Position numbers and translations under genes: made by a program
Notes under the pieces: model-generated
The model's input: only the letters and a program-made list of their open reading frames with translations
The model's database searches: none
What the model was told of the DNA's origin: nothing
Origin: Desulforhopalus sp. IMCC35007
Lineage (GTDB): Bacteria > Desulfobacterota > Desulfobulbia > Desulfobulbales > Desulfocapsaceae
Length of the DNA stretch: 64,000 nt
NCBI RefSeq assembly: GCF_005116575.1
Contig: NZ_SWCN01000005.1
Span: 186,001 to 250,000, forward strand
Direction of reading: 5' to 3'
In this document: positions 56,701 to 63,153 of the stretch, piece after piece
How the letters are laid out: the number at the start of each line of letters is the position of its first letter
Numbering within the stretch: the stretch's first letter is position 1

Positions 56701-57112
56701 CCAATCACCAGACAATACGGAAGAGTTACCCACAGGGCAGGAACGAATTCTATTGGTCGATGATGAGGCCCAGGTCGCATATATCGGTAGTCGGATTCTT
56801 CATCAGTTAGGCTATTTGGTAACAGTAAAAACCTCCAGTCTAGAAGCGCTTGAGCTTTTCCAGTCGGATCATGCCGATTTTGACCTGGTAATCAGTGATG
56901 TTACAATGCCTAAGATGACCGGAGACCAGCTGGCGAGCCATTTCAGGGATATCCGACCGGATATCCCAATCATTTTATGCAGTGGCTATACAAAGAGGTT
57001 TTCAGAGGAAGAAGCTTTAAAAGCAGGAATCAAGGCCTTTATTAATAAACCGATTGTCAAAGCGGACTTGGCTGTGACGGTACGAAGAGTATTGGATGAG
57101 GCCAGGACCTGA
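53705..57112 (+). CDS. Hybrid histidine kinase with fused ABC-type binding domain
   Basis: A 1135-residue sensor. A signal or membrane helix (8-25) is followed by a periplasmic binding domain of the ABC_sub_bind type (26-310; ILNSYHKGFPWTDNIVKGVE, VFCGVNNRI, GGFHHGENVAALAQRILGGE). A membrane helix (342-366) leads to three PAS domains (about 375-490, 500-630, 635-750), a dimerisation domain with His775 in GGIAHDFNN, an ATPase domain (DTGCGIAPHI, GTGMGLALV) and a C-terminal receiver (1010-1130; LVISDVTMPKMTG). The frame is open to 53633, but GAGGAGGAG before ATG 53705 and the position of the leader fix the start. It is the fused counterpart of the separate binding protein and kinase at 42-47 kb. 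Confidence 0.93.
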   Translation: MRKISIKWAACFIIIFILAPLAYPRDEPVKVLILNSYHKGFPWTDNIVKGVEAVFKPEETNFELSVEYMDTKAMGYSAEYQRKLHDLYLYKYSGQKFDLVISSDDDAFDFLREYHEELFPGTPVVFCGVNNRIAPNIIDHNTFTGILETTAHKETIDLILNNHPQTKKIFLIIDKSPSGEYQWEILEQSFTRYKGIDFIRLSDDLSIKEIEQILSGLTEDAAVIFFTLSQDKSGAYLTLKDSVIRVTRASKRPVYTTHSMDVLYGAVGGKVLGGFHHGENVAALAQRILGGEKVSSIPVVEVSPTQYVFNFEQLKKWGIELSKLPKESIFLNRPVSTYEDYKVLIWSVVVAITLLVSIIFFLQANIMRRKVAEDKLRDSEERFRLAFEKANDGICLVAISGEILKVNQRMCDIFGYSSQELESMTVNDIACAEDKEVSPTFMKKSMDGEIDHAIFEKMYTHKNGRMIHAQVSNTMVKDSAGKPLYFISHLQDITDKKKNDEAFRAGQAKLKAALDSMTDAVSISDEKGRLIEFNEAFATFHRFGSKAECYSVFSEYPEILDAFSPDGTLVPLDMWAVPRALRGEVVIDSKVILKRKDTGESWIGSYNFAPIRNKEGEIIGSVVVGRDITKETEIEQEIIHQQQLLKAIVDNIPVLITLYDPKTRVLLTNKAFEKTIGWTNEEFQHMDIMEACYPDPQHRAEAAEYMEKVSNEWQEFKVTTKSGGTIDSIWSNVRLEDDTRIGIGIDITEKKQLESNLNQAYKMESLGTLAGGIAHDFNNILSVILGFTELALAGAEKETPVENDLREVYAAGVRAKELVTQILTFARQSDETLKPIEAGLIVKETLKFIRSTIPTTIEIRHNIESTSRILGSPTQLHQIMMNLCTNAAHAMEEKGGTLEITLRDRSLHRATETVTGDLKPGEYIELKISDTGCGIAPHIVDRIFEPYFTTKGPGGGTGMGLALVHGIVEIFNGKIIVESTQRKGTDIIIYLPICKESILQSPDNTEELPTGQERILLVDDEAQVAYIGSRILHQLGYLVTVKTSSLEALELFQSDHADFDLVISDVTMPKMTGDQLASHFRDIRPDIPIILCSGYTKRFSEEEALKAGIKAFINKPIVKADLAVTVRRVLDEART

Positions 57113-57169
57113 TGTTGACATAAGTTGATTCCTCATCACTTGTCTACACCTTCTGGTAACCATTGTTTT

Positions 57170-57877
57170 TTAAATACTGTTTATTATGGGCAGGCTAACA
57201 AAATAAAGCCCAAGTACTCCAATACAAACACCTGCGAGTTTACGGAAAATGCCACTTCCTCTATTCCATGTATTGTTTGTTAAAAACTTTTTCACTAAAG
57301 CCGTTGAGCTCCCCGCTAAGACAATGGGAATACAGTGACCAATACCAAACAGGACAATGAACATAACCCCTGTCATTATCTTGTTCTGGATTGTAATGAT
57401 AGCAAGAATAGGAGCAATAAAGCCAAAGGTGCATGAGCCTGAAAGAATTCCATAGGCCAAGCCGAGTACAAATGCTCCCAATAAACCTTTTACCTGTATT
57501 TTGGCCATCAAGCCGTTGGACATCGAACACTTGGCTATGCCAAGAAAATCGAGTGATACCCATACGAGAATAGCACCTACAGCAATGCTCATGTATGGGC
57601 CAACATCACCCAGCATTCTTCCAAGTAAACTGCATATAATCCCTATCGTGGCAATCGTGATAAATAGGCCAAAGGTAAAAATAACTGCGTATAGAGCAGC
57701 TCGTCGACCTTCTACAACTTGATTTTGCCCAGCGACATAGCTGACCAATAAGGGAATTGAAGCCAGATGACAAGGACTAAACAGAACACTTACAACGCCC
57801 CATAAAAAACAACCGAGGCCACCTAACAAGAGACCTTGGCTCATCCAGGCGTTAATCGTGAGAAATATCTGATCCAT
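57170..57877 (-). CDS. CcdA/DsbD-like thiol:disulfide membrane protein
   Basis: A 235-residue membrane protein with six or more helices, the CcdA (DsbD beta) fold. The first conserved Cys-Pro is in LFSPCHLASIPLLVSYVAG near 33 and a second Cys in GILSGSCTFGFIAPI near 146; these are the positions of the redox pair that carries reducing equivalents across the membrane. It lies 3 bases after an exported thioredoxin gene, the likely electron acceptor. It ends the ArsR-controlled operon and is convergent with the hybrid kinase. Confidence 0.88.
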   Translation of the reverse strand: MDQIFLTINAWMSQGLLLGGLGCFLWGVVSVLFSPCHLASIPLLVSYVAGQNQVVEGRRAALYAVIFTFGLFITIATIGIICSLLGRMLGDVGPYMSIAVGAILVWVSLDFLGIAKCSMSNGLMAKIQVKGLLGAFVLGLAYGILSGSCTFGFIAPILAIITIQNKIMTGVMFIVLFGIGHCIPIVLAGSSTALVKKFLTNNTWNRGSGIFRKLAGVCIGVLGLYFVSLPIINSI

Positions 57878-57880
57878 GGG

Positions 57881-58279
57881 TTATTGAACTCCCAGTTTCT
57901 GCAATTCAGCAACAATACCTGCTTTATCAAAAAAGCCTTCATGTCTGAGCACCTCGTTCCCTTCGGCATCATAAAATATTTGTGTGGGGATAGCCCTAAT
58001 GCCGAATTTTTTGCCGGCATCAGGATTTACCCAAACATCGATGAAAACGATTGCTGCCCGGTCTTTATATTCTTTTTCCAGCTCTTCCAGAATTGGTGCC
58101 ATCATTTTGCAAGGAATACATTTTTTGGCTCCCAGATCGACCATGGTCACGACCCCAGGAACCGGAACCTGTGTTTCAGTTATTGTTGTTGTACCTGCAG
58201 AAGCAATTGATGCGAATAACAGAATTGCGGCAATGATGCGAAAGAGTTGAATGCTGTATATTTTGAGAATAGAATTCAC
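57881..58279 (-). CDS. Exported or membrane-anchored thioredoxin-like protein
   Basis: A 132-residue thioredoxin-fold protein with an N-terminal signal or anchor helix (8-28, ASA). The active site is KKCIPCKMMAP near 52-62, a CxxC with Ile-Pro as in many periplasmic thioredoxins; the cis-Pro loop is AIPTQIFYD near 97. It should be kept reduced by the adjacent CcdA-like protein. Within an ArsR-controlled cluster it may reduce a metal or metalloid-binding partner. It has a three-base gap to the CcdA-like gene. Confidence 0.9.
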   Translation of the reverse strand: MNSILKIYSIQLFRIIAAILLFASIASAGTTTITETQVPVPGVVTMVDLGAKKCIPCKMMAPILEELEKEYKDRAAIVFIDVWVNPDAGKKFGIRAIPTQIFYDAEGNEVLRHEGFFDKAGIVAELQKLGVQ

Positions 58280-58291
58280 GTTGCGAGCCCT

Positions 58292-58670
58292 TTATAGATA
58301 TTTTTTAACCTGACTAACCAGATCCGTTATAGTTTTCATTGAAACCTCTGTTTTACCTTTTTCAAAACCAAGGTCACCAAGCACGATATGGTTAAACTCT
58401 GAAAACTGCAACCTCAAGTGACTTCTTCGCACAGCCAAGAGAACACCCGTCAATGGCTAAAATGGATGAGGCAGCCTGCGTTGTTTTAATTATGCCCTCG
58501 ACCTGACCGCCTATTCCGGCGAGACAGAACATTTTTCCACTGCCTTCGCGAGTAAGTCTGCGAGCTGCCTGGTCGGCAAGCTCGCCTACATCGGCCGCTC
58601 CTGAACATGAAAAGATGAGTTTGGGAGCTGAACTGCATGAACATCCACAAGTGATTGATGTTGAACTCAT
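58292..58670 (-). pseudogene. DGC-type zinc-binding protein gene with frameshift
   Basis: The intact 5' part (58392-58670, 92 codons) matches the putative zinc-binding DGC family: MSSTSITCGCSCSSAPKLIF, several Cys pairs, and DGCSLGCAKKSLE near 78. Family members continue beyond this with a G-F-(S)-..-H-x-x-L-x-D-L-G segment. That segment is present in another frame: the codons after about 58405 encode FSEFNHIVLGDLGFEKGKTE and end at a TAA at 58292-58294. A shift of one base near the run GCAGTTTTC (about 58401-58409) would restore the full protein of about 125 residues. This is either a true frameshift mutation, a recoding site or a sequencing error. It lies in the ArsR-controlled operon. Confidence 0.8.
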
Positions 58671-58690
58671 TTTCTATCCCCTTATGAAAA

Positions 58691-58921
58691 TCATTGGATC
58701 ATATTTTTAATTTCAGTAAGCGAAGGTACGCGTCCAACACTTTTCACTTTCCCATCAATAACCAAACCTGGAGTCATCATCACCCCAAAAGACATGATTT
58801 TGTCAAAATCAGATACTTTTTCCAGTTCGAATTCAATACCGAGCTCTTTTGCTGCTTGGGTTGCAGTTTCAGCCAGCTGATTGCATTTAGGGCACCCAGG
58901 CCCAAGGATATGAATTTTCAT
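58691..58921 (-). CDS. Small thioredoxin-like (redox-active disulfide) protein
   Basis: A 76-residue thioredoxin-fold protein with CPKC in ILGPGCPKCNQLAETATQAA near 10 and the later motif MTPGLVIDGKVKSVGRVPS with the cis-Pro. It belongs to the short MTH895/redox-active-disulfide-protein-2 group found next to ArsP-like permeases. The frame is open to 58933, but GGAG six bases before the ATG at 58921 defines the start. It lies 22 bases after the permease gene. A role in metalloid or mercury handling is inferred from context. Confidence 0.9.
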   Translation of the reverse strand: MKIHILGPGCPKCNQLAETATQAAKELGIEFELEKVSDFDKIMSFGVMMTPGLVIDGKVKSVGRVPSLTEIKNMIQ

Positions 58922-58942
58922 AATTTTCTCCAAAGTTTTAAA

Positions 58943-60244
58943 TTATCCAACAATTATTCCAAAAAACATCCCGCTGATAGTCGCCATAACGATGACAAGG
59001 CTGACGAAGACCGCCGTTTTCTTTGCACCAAGTACCGAGTTAATGACCAACATATTGGGGAGGCTGAGGGCAGGTCCTGCCAGGAGCAGTGCGAGTGCAG
59101 GACCATTTCCCATGCCATTTGCCATAAGACCTTGCAAAATCGGCACCTCTGTCAAAGTGGCGAAATACATAAAAGCACCGGCGAAAGAAGCAAAGAAATT
59201 AGAAAACAGGGAATTACCACCGACTGCTCTGGCAACCCATTCTGAAGGGATCAGGCCTTCATGCCCAACACGACCAAGCAGTGCCCCGGCAATCAATACA
59301 CCGAAAAGCAACAATGGCAGGATTTGTTTTGCAAAGGACCAGGACGAAGAAAACCACTCTTGGTTTTCGCCCTGATCGGTACTTGTTACAATAGAAAGGC
59401 CTATAAAACCGGCAGTGAACGGTATTAGGGGCTGATCATGATAGACATAGGCAAGAAGAGCGACGGGAACAGCGACACATGCAACTTTCCAGACTCGCAT
59501 CTTAAACCAAAGGATGAGCATCAGGCTAAAAAGCACTGAAAATATCGAGGTTATTAGCCATTTAGCATTGAATATTGCCGCCCAAATACCAGTGGTCGCC
59601 TCAGGTTTTCCCCAATTTGCAAAGACAAGAATTCCTACCATTGAGAAGAGATAAAGGCTGGTCTGCCAGAGAGGGCGTGTGACAGGTTCTTCCGGCATTG
59701 CCATTTGTATAGCCAACTTGGCCTTCTCTTCCTTGCGAAAAATAAATGCCATGAGTACCCCGATCACAATACTGAAAATCATTGCTCCCACAGCCCTTGC
59801 AATTCCTAATTGTGGACCAAGAATTCGTGCTGTTAAGATGATGGCAAGTGCATTAATTGCTGGACCGGAATATAAAAATGCTGTGGCTGGACCAAGGCCA
59901 GCACCCATTTTGTAGATTCCAGCAAATAAAGGAAGGATGGTGCAGGAACAAACGGCCAGAATGGTTCCTGACACGGATGCAACCCCATACGCCAGGATCT
60001 TATTGGCTCCTGCGCCCAGATATTTCATTACAGAGTTTTGACTGATGAAAACACCAATAGCCCCAGCGATGAAAAATGCAGGGACCAGACAAAGCAACAC
60101 GTGCTCACGGGCGTACCATTTAACGAGGTGAAAAGCTTCTAATACTGCCAGGTCGAAGCGCTCGCTTCCCACAGGTAAATAGAAACATCCAACAAATATC
60201 GCTATGATCCATACAAGATACTTCCACTCATTTTTCCAGTTCAT
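58943..60244 (-). CDS. ArsP/DUF318-type permease
   Basis: A 433-residue membrane protein of the ArsP_1 permease family (11 or so helices). The family signature is in SGTILAVCSCTILPLFAGIY and MGAGLGPATAFLYSGPAINA near 84-120, with the two Cys in AVCSC that bind trivalent arsenicals in ArsP. ArsP exports methylated arsenite and related compounds; many DUF318 permeases have unknown substrates. The frame is open to an ATG at 60268, inside an operator-like palindrome; a second ATG at 60244 (MNWKNEWK) is preceded by a GGGA-type site, so I use it. It follows arsR. Confidence 0.9.
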   Translation of the reverse strand: MNWKNEWKYLVWIIAIFVGCFYLPVGSERFDLAVLEAFHLVKWYAREHVLLCLVPAFFIAGAIGVFISQNSVMKYLGAGANKILAYGVASVSGTILAVCSCTILPLFAGIYKMGAGLGPATAFLYSGPAINALAIILTARILGPQLGIARAVGAMIFSIVIGVLMAFIFRKEEKAKLAIQMAMPEEPVTRPLWQTSLYLFSMVGILVFANWGKPEATTGIWAAIFNAKWLITSIFSVLFSLMLILWFKMRVWKVACVAVPVALLAYVYHDQPLIPFTAGFIGLSIVTSTDQGENQEWFSSSWSFAKQILPLLLFGVLIAGALLGRVGHEGLIPSEWVARAVGGNSLFSNFFASFAGAFMYFATLTEVPILQGLMANGMGNGPALALLLAGPALSLPNMLVINSVLGAKKTAVFVSLVIVMATISGMFFGIIVG

Positions 60245-60265
60245 GACACTTGTCCCACAGTATGA

Positions 60266-60287
60266 CATTTGGTAAAATGACCAAATG
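60266..60287. promoter_or_regulatory. ArsR operator-like palindrome 1
   Basis: CATTTGG (60266-60272) pairs perfectly with CCAAATG (60281-60287) around TAAAATGA. A copy of the core TGGTAAAAYGACCAAATGAT recurs upstream of arsR at 60652-60673. It lies between arsR and the permease gene. Confidence 0.75.
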
Positions 60288-60311
60288 ATAGAGAAAAAAA
60301 TATACTTAAAA

Positions 60312-60629
60312 CTACAACAAATCTGCTTGTTCTTCGGCCTGATTTTTTATGACAGCTTCAATACAAGACATGTATTTTAAAATACATGGAACCTTCAGTT
60401 TATAAAAAACTTGTTTTCCTCGTTTTTCGTCAGCAACAACTCCTGCTTGTTTAAGGACAGATAGATGCTTTGAAATTGTTGAGAAGTCAGCATCTATAGA
60501 TTCTGCCAGTTCGCAAACACATTTTTCCCCATGTTCGAGTTGTTCCGCCATCCACAATCGGGTAGGGTGGCCCAGCGCTTTTAGGACATTGGCTTTTGCC
60601 TCAATTAATGCTTTTTGCTTGTCTTTCAT
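60312..60629 (-). CDS. arsR: ArsR-family metalloregulator
   Basis: A 105-residue winged-helix repressor. It starts at ATG 60629 with GGAGG five bases before; the frame is open to 60668. The alpha-3 motif GEKCVCELAESIDADFSTIS near 36-55 holds the Cys pair of arsenite-sensing ArsR; two further Cys (VPCILKYMSC) lie near the C-terminus. It should repress the operon until As(III) or a similar soft metal binds. Two near-identical operator-like sites sit upstream of it and between it and the permease gene. Confidence 0.92.
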   Translation of the reverse strand: MKDKQKALIEAKANVLKALGHPTRLWMAEQLEHGEKCVCELAESIDADFSTISKHLSVLKQAGVVADEKRGKQVFYKLKVPCILKYMSCIEAVIKNQAEEQADLL

Positions 60630-60651
60630 TGTACCTCCAAAAGGATGGACA

Positions 60652-60673
60652 CATGGTAAAACGACCAAATGAT
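60652..60673. promoter_or_regulatory. ArsR operator-like site 2
   Basis: CATGGTAAAACGACCAAATG (60652-60671) plus AT matches the palindrome at 60266-60287 over TGGTAAAA(T/C)GACCAAATGAT. It lies 23 bases before the arsR start, in the expected position for autorepression. Confidence 0.75.
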
Positions 60674-60777
60674 CTTGTCAAGATGATTTATTGGGTTTAC
60701 TGTGTTGGTCGTAGAGTGAAAAACGTTAAAAACATAAAAACTATGGGCTTTTAGCTCGGACAAACCCATTTAATTGT

Positions 60778-61344
60778 ATGAAAAACAACAAAAGATTACT
60801 CGTCGTAGGTGGTACAGGTAGAGATGTAGGTAAAACAGAATTTATTTGTCAACTGTTAAAGAAAATATCTGTGACTCATGAGGTATATGCTTTAAAAGTC
60901 TCAGCAATATTCCCAGATGAAGACCTGTTTCACGGAAGCCATGATGAATCTGAGAGCAGGTTGCATCTTTATGAAGAATTAAATGCATCTACGACTAAAG
61001 ACACATCAAGAATGTTAAGAGCTGGTGCGAAGAAGGTATTTTACCTGCGAAGTGATGATGCGGGAATATTGGATGGATATAGAAATTTTGTCAATCAAAT
61101 CCCCCCAAAAGCTATAGTTATCTGTGAATCAAACAGTCTTGGTCAATTTATCAAACCGGGAATTAGTATAGTTGTAAAGGCCTTACATAAGCCTATCAAA
61201 GAGAGGGCGATCGTTTTATTAGAGAGTGCGAATTTGGTGGTCAACTCTGATTGTATTTCAGGGTTTCCTGAACTGGAATCAGTCTGTTACAGCGAAACAG
61301 GCGGCTGGAAACTCCAATCAAAAACAGAGGTAAATTTCGACTGA
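60778..61344 (+). CDS. MobB-like P-loop NTPase
   Basis: A 188-residue protein with a Walker A of the MobB/CobQ type, VVGGTGRDVGKTEFICQLLK near 9-28, followed by ALKVSAIFPDEDLF and a central IVICESNSLGQF. This resembles MobB, which helps attach GMP to molybdopterin, and related small GTPases. MoeA lies just downstream in the opposite direction, which supports a role in molybdenum cofactor work, but the sequence is divergent and a separate function is possible. The ATG follows a weak ribosome site and the gene stands alone. Confidence 0.68.
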   Translation: MKNNKRLLVVGGTGRDVGKTEFICQLLKKISVTHEVYALKVSAIFPDEDLFHGSHDESESRLHLYEELNASTTKDTSRMLRAGAKKVFYLRSDDAGILDGYRNFVNQIPPKAIVICESNSLGQFIKPGISIVVKALHKPIKERAIVLLESANLVVNSDCISGFPELESVCYSETGGWKLQSKTEVNFD

Positions 61345-61445
61345 AATCCTTGGAAATATTTAGCTGAGTCAATTCCCCCATCTTAAATGGCTGTCTGGAA
61401 TCGGAATGCTCATTCTTTTGCTCTATTGAGTCATGTCTACTGTAC

Positions 61446-61480
61446 TACCCTTGCACTTTGGTCGAGTATGTGCAAGGGTA
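61446..61480. terminator. Perfect 11-bp hairpin between MobB-like and MoeA genes
   Basis: TACCCTTGCAC (61446-61456) pairs with GTGCAAGGGTA (61470-61480) around a 13-base loop. A TTTTTT run follows 17 bases later on the plus strand. A second small hairpin (AACCC/GGGTT, near 61546-61559) lies by the stop of the leftward moeA gene. Together they separate the convergent genes. Confidence 0.65.
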
Positions 61481-61572
61481 TGTCAGTGTGAAAAAGGTTT
61501 TTTCTTCCCTCTCATACCCATTGTCGTTGCAAGGAAAACACCCCAAACCCCTCGGGGTTGAAACCGGCATCC

Positions 61573-62781
61573 TTAAAACAAAAACACTTCAACGAGACTT
61601 TCCGGTTCAAGGATTTGCCCCGGTTCCAGCACGATATAACCGTCGGCGTGAACAATGGTACTGAGCATGTGTGATCCCTGCTGGGTCATTTCTGTAATGA
61701 CTGCAAGTTTATTCGGTTTGTTTTCGACGGTGACGCGAATAAAATTTGTCCGGCTCCCTGTATTGGATACTCTTTTGATTGTTTTTGCAGTTATGGAATG
61801 GTGTATAGATTCAACCCCCTGAAGTTCAGCCAAAACGGGACGTACATAGTTGATGAAGCACATGAAAGCAGAGACAGGATTCCCGGGTAAGCCAAAAAGC
61901 AGTGTACCTTCCAAACGGCAGACAAAAAGAGGTTTGCCGGGTTTTTGGCGGATTTTCCAGAAAAGTTCTTTAAAACCTGCAGTCAAAGCGGCTTCTTTCA
62001 CATGATCATGCTTGCCTACTGATACACCTCCGGAACAGAGGATAATTCTATTACCGGTCATGGATGCATTTTTAACCGCTTCAATTGTTTGCTCCAGACT
62101 ATCTTTAATGTGCGAAATAGAGCTGATATGAGCACCCGACTCACGGACCGCAGCGGCTAGCATTATGGAGTTTGAGTCTCTGATCTGATGTGATTTTATG
62201 TCAGTTGTATCAGGAGGTGCCAATTCAGTTCCTGTCACAAGTATAGCTACTTTAGGAGGCGCGTAGACCGGAACCGTATATTGCCCAACGGCTGCAAGAA
62301 GAGCTAATTCACGTGCTCCCAGGACCATTCCTTTTGAGAAGAGCCGGGTTCCTTTCTTAAATTCCTCCCCTTCATATCTGACATCCTGCCCCTTGGTTTT
62401 AACCGAGAGTATCTCGACATTTTCTCCATTTTCTCGCGTATCTTCCACTCGGACAATTGTATCGGCACCTTCCGGCAACATTGCACCTGTACTAATTCTA
62501 ATTGCTGAACTGGAGGTTATTATTCCTTTGAAAGGAATGCCTGCCTGGCTTTCTCCGATCACTTTCAGGCAAACGGGATGGTCCGAACTGGCTTCACTGC
62601 AGTCTTCCCATCGAACCGCAAAACCATCCATTGCTGAATTTGTATATCGCGGTGAAGATTCCGGTGCTTCTATGTCGTCACTGAGCCTTCGAAGGTGTGC
62701 ATCTGCGAGACCGACTATTTCTGTTACAGGAACAGGCATATTCTCATGAAGTATTTGATGTGCTTCTATGACCGATATCAT
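61573..62781 (-). CDS. moeA: Molybdopterin molybdenumtransferase MoeA
   Basis: A 402-residue MoeA, the enzyme that inserts molybdate into adenylylated molybdopterin. It has the N-terminal domain (EAHQILHENMPVPVTEIVGL), domain III with SSPRYTNSAMDGFAVRW near 45, the MPT-binding region GVSVGKHDHVKEAALTAGF near 250 and LLFGLPGNPVSAFMCFINYV near 297, and a C-terminal beta domain. The frame is open to 62886, but GGAG seven bases before the ATG at 62781 fixes the start. It serves the molybdoenzyme encoded at 6-8 kb and others in the cell. Confidence 0.96.
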   Translation of the reverse strand: MISVIEAHQILHENMPVPVTEIVGLADAHLRRLSDDIEAPESSPRYTNSAMDGFAVRWEDCSEASSDHPVCLKVIGESQAGIPFKGIITSSSAIRISTGAMLPEGADTIVRVEDTRENGENVEILSVKTKGQDVRYEGEEFKKGTRLFSKGMVLGARELALLAAVGQYTVPVYAPPKVAILVTGTELAPPDTTDIKSHQIRDSNSIMLAAAVRESGAHISSISHIKDSLEQTIEAVKNASMTGNRIILCSGGVSVGKHDHVKEAALTAGFKELFWKIRQKPGKPLFVCRLEGTLLFGLPGNPVSAFMCFINYVRPVLAELQGVESIHHSITAKTIKRVSNTGSRTNFIRVTVENKPNKLAVITEMTQQGSHMLSTIVHADGYIVLEPGQILEPESLVEVFLF

Positions 62782-63153
62782 GAATTTCTCCAGGGGATGT
62801 TTATTTAAAGTTATAATCAAAATTATGTCTGACCAGGGAATAGCTATACAACAACTGTGCCATTGTAAAGGCTGGTGGAGTGTCATTAGAGATTATTGTA
62901 GATCGTGGGGCCATTCCTTCGTCTTTGGACGTCAGAGAGGTCCATTTGTCTGAGTAGCAAAAAAAACAGATAGTGATGATGGCAAACTCCAACAATAGCA
63001 CCTGAAGAGAAAAATGTGTTACAATTTCGAAACGTCGAGAAGCTCAATTATCGAATTGGGCGGTGTCGGACAAAGATACAGGGAGATGGAGTGAATATTG
63101 CAAAAAAACATATGGTATATAATCTCAGCAATTTTTGCTTACCCGGGGGCACC
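62782..63153. other. Divergent gap moeA / PhnD-like gene
   Basis: A 372-base region with no gene. A GTG at 63091 is in frame with the PhnD-like gene and has GGAG five bases before it, so it is an alternative start; I chose ATG 63154, where the signal peptide begins. No molybdate-cofactor riboswitch or other RNA element was recognised. Confidence 0.45.
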
